From an uncultured Candidatus Saccharibacteria bacterium (GTDB taxonomy: Bacteria > Patescibacteriota > Saccharimonadia > Saccharimonadales > Saccharimonadaceae): a stretch of 6,954 nucleotides of DNA. Under the pieces are notes generated by a model. It did no database searches. It was not told the origin of the DNA and saw only the letters and a program-made list of their open reading frames with translations. Made by a program: the position numbers and the translations under genes. This document shows positions 5,469 to 6,954 of the stretch, piece by piece (within the stretch, counting starts at the first letter, position 1; each line of letters starts with the position of its first letter). The DNA is taken from positions 1 through 6,954 of the forward strand of contig CANEKB010000059.1 in NCBI GenBank assembly GCA_947427985.1, in the 5' to 3' direction.

Positions 5469-6794
5469 TTATAGATCACTAATCTTAACGCGAATTTGCT
5501 CAGTAGTATCGCGATCGCGCACGGTCACATCATCATTCTCGAGACTATCGAAATCTACTACAACACATTTCGGGGTACCGATTTCGTCTTGCTTACGATA
5601 ACGTTTACCGATATTCCCAGAATCGTCCCAAGTGACAAAAGTATATTTCTGCTTTAATAATGCGTAAACTTCCTTTGCTTTCGTAACCAATTCTGGCTTA
5701 TTCTTCAAAAGCGGACTGACGCAGAACTTATACGGCGCAAGAGTCTCTGGTAAAGATAGGACTGTGCGTTTATCTCCGTCTTCAAGGTCTTCTTCGCGAT
5801 AAGCCGCGCTAAGTACGGCCATAACTAAGCGTTCTACTCCAATCGACGGCTCAATAACGTGCGGCACAAAACTCTCGCCAGTTACTTTATCGCGATATTC
5901 CATACTCTTACCACTCGCTTTTTGAATATTCGAGAGATCAAAATCCGTACGATAGGCTAACCCCATCAACTCTTCCCGGCCGTTTGGATAGTCGAACATA
6001 ATATCGATCGTACGCTTGGAATAGTGCGCACGATCCTCTGCTGGTACTTCGAAGTCGTGAACCATCGCCGCTGGCAATCCTATCACGTTTTCGAGAAAGT
6101 CGTGTTGCTCGGCGCGAAGTTTCTCAAAGATCTCTTCCCATTCACCTGGTTTAACAAAGTATTCAATTTCCATTTGACTACATTCGCGATCGCGCAAGAT
6201 AAAATCGCGTGGCGAAATTTCATTACGGAAAGCCTTCCCCTGTTGAGCAATCCCAAACGGTAGACTTGGGTAAATAGTATCGACAACATTCTTAAAGTTC
6301 GTAAAGATACCCTGCGCGGTTTCTGGGCGAAGATATGCGATACTGTTATCATCCGCAACTGGGCCAACATGCGTCTGAAACATCATGTTGAATTTCTTGA
6401 TTTCATCCCAGTTCATCTTACCACAAGTCGGACATTTCACCTTCGCAGCAAGAAATTCATCCGTCGTAATACTCTCGGTTGCCCCTTCGACAAGCTTATC
6501 CGCGCGAAAACGACCGTGACACTCTTTACACTCAATCAATGGGTCGGCAAAAGTCGCCACATGTCCTGAAGCCTCCCAAGTGCGCGGATTCATGATAATG
6601 GCAGCATCGACGCCATACATATCGTCGCGCTGATCTACCCAATAATTCCACCAGATATTCATGATATTACGCTTCAAGAGTACACCAAGCGGACCAAAAT
6701 CCCAAGTTCCGGCCATACCACCATAGACATCGGATCCTTGGAAAATAAATCCACGACGTTTACATAAGCTTACAATATCATCTATTTTACTCAT
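5469..6794 (-). CDS. glyS: Glycyl-tRNA synthetase, single-chain (alpha2, GlyQS/eukaryote-like) type
   Basis: A 441-residue class II aminoacyl-tRNA synthetase that charges tRNA-Gly with glycine in the cytoplasm and works as a homodimer in its family. The N-terminus has KRRGFIFQGSDVYGG then TWDFGPLG (30-37). Two CxxC pairs (C89/C92 and C121/C124) form a probable zinc site in the insertion. RPETAQGIF is at 156-164, class II motif 2 FRNEISPR at 189-196 with RDREC following, and motif 3 EPSIGVERLVMAVL near 320-333. The C-terminal anticodon-binding domain begins around LAPYKFCVSPL. This is the one-polypeptide form, not the two-subunit GlyQ/GlyS of E. coli. It is slightly shorter than the T. thermophilus enzyme. 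The ATG start fits the conserved N-terminus and lies 9 nt after an extended -10 box. A terminator follows, so it appears to be transcribed alone. Confidence 0.97.
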   Translation of the reverse strand: MSKIDDIVSLCKRRGFIFQGSDVYGGMAGTWDFGPLGVLLKRNIMNIWWNYWVDQRDDMYGVDAAIIMNPRTWEASGHVATFADPLIECKECHGRFRADKLVEGATESITTDEFLAAKVKCPTCGKMNWDEIKKFNMMFQTHVGPVADDNSIAYLRPETAQGIFTNFKNVVDTIYPSLPFGIAQQGKAFRNEISPRDFILRDRECSQMEIEYFVKPGEWEEIFEKLRAEQHDFLENVIGLPAAMVHDFEVPAEDRAHYSKRTIDIMFDYPNGREELMGLAYRTDFDLSNIQKASGKSMEYRDKVTGESFVPHVIEPSIGVERLVMAVLSAAYREEDLEDGDKRTVLSLPETLAPYKFCVSPLLKNKPELVTKAKEVYALLKQKYTFVTWDDSGNIGKRYRKQDEIGTPKCVVVDFDSLENDDVTVRDRDTTEQIRVKISDL

Positions 6795-6803
6795 AATACT
6801 TTC

Positions 6804-6832
6804 ATTTTATCACATCCTATCGCCTAAGGCAA
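6804..6832 (-). promoter_or_regulatory. Extended -10 promoter of glyS
   Basis: The minus strand reads TTGCCT (6832-6827, 4 of 6), a 17-bp spacer ending in TGA, then TAAAAT (6809-6804). The predicted start near 6797 leaves about 3 nt before the ATG at 6794, with no Shine-Dalgarno sequence. No T-box or other leader is possible here, since the whole gap to the next gene is 45 bp. Confidence 0.65.
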
Positions 6833-6839
6833 AACTGAG

Positions 6840-6953
6840 CTAGTCGCGATTTTTCGCAGGACGTTTTTTCGCCAAGCTGCGGCGCAAGCGAATGAGATAA
6901 AAAGCTGCAATTAGCTGGAAGACGATTAATAAAGCTGAAACACCAAAGATTGG
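6840..6953 (-). CDS. C-terminal end of a membrane protein (5' part outside the window)
   Basis: The frame is open from the right edge to a TAG at 6842-6840, giving 37 residues. They form one hydrophobic stretch (about residues 3-21, with SALLIVFQLIAAFYLI) followed by a strongly basic end (RLRRSLAKKRPAKNRD). This is a transmembrane helix with a positively charged tail, which by the positive-inside rule should face the cytoplasm. The family cannot be told from so little. It ends 7 bp before the glyS -35 box, with no terminator visible, so transcription may run on into glyS. Confidence 0.6.
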   Translation of the reverse strand, partial: PIFGVSALLIVFQLIAAFYLIRLRRSLAKKRPAKNRD

Positions 6954-6954
6954 G

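Overview
The window looks like a chromosomal stretch of a small-genome Patescibacteria/CPR bacterium, most likely Candidatus Saccharibacteria (TM7). This is inference. It rests on an RpfB-like protein (DUF348-G5-lysozyme-like) overlapping rsmA, a single-chain glycyl-tRNA synthetase, a PcrA-type helicase with an unusual acidic tail, a FISUMP-like surface-protein end and very short intergenic gaps. There is no tRNA, rRNA, CRISPR array, insertion sequence or prophage gene. All genes are on the minus strand except the fragment at the left edge.

Layout, left to right. 2-268 (+): 3' end of a probable secreted/surface protein. 299-1060 (-): rsmA (ksgA), 16S rRNA dimethyladenosine transferase, overlapping by 10 nt the end of 1051-2103 (-), an exported RpfB/YabE-like cell-wall protein. 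2156-2179: a perfect GC-rich hairpin. 2202-2960 (-): a 252-residue protein I cannot assign. 2961-3138: its leader region, which is the most interesting part of the window. 3139-5379 (-): UvrD/PcrA superfamily 1 helicase. 5419-5451: intrinsic terminator of glyS. 5469-6794 (-): glycyl-tRNA synthetase. 6840-6953 (-): C-terminal end of a membrane protein that enters from the right edge.

Transcription signals are unusually readable. The glyS, uvrD and rpf-like genes each have an extended -10 box (GTG-N-TAnAAT) so close to the start codon that the mRNA should be leaderless or have a leader of only a few nucleotides. The two genes expected to lie inside longer transcripts (rsmA and the 252-residue gene) instead have clear Shine-Dalgarno sequences.

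The same promoter type, here with a near-consensus -35 and a 17-bp spacer, starts a leader upstream of the 252-residue gene. Its predicted +1 falls on the ATG of a 10-codon ORF ending in tandem stops. Four bases further on, a strand begins that can pair with the Shine-Dalgarno region of the 252-residue gene. Between the two lies a long imperfect hairpin whose non-Watson-Crick pairs are almost all G-U on the minus-strand RNA. I read this as a candidate cis-regulatory RNA, possibly coupled to leader-peptide translation; it is untested.

The conserved genes are housekeeping: tRNA charging, DNA repair/replication, ribosome maturation and wall remodelling. The rpf-like/rsmA pair is a true overlapping unit. 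The others look like adjacent single-gene transcription units.
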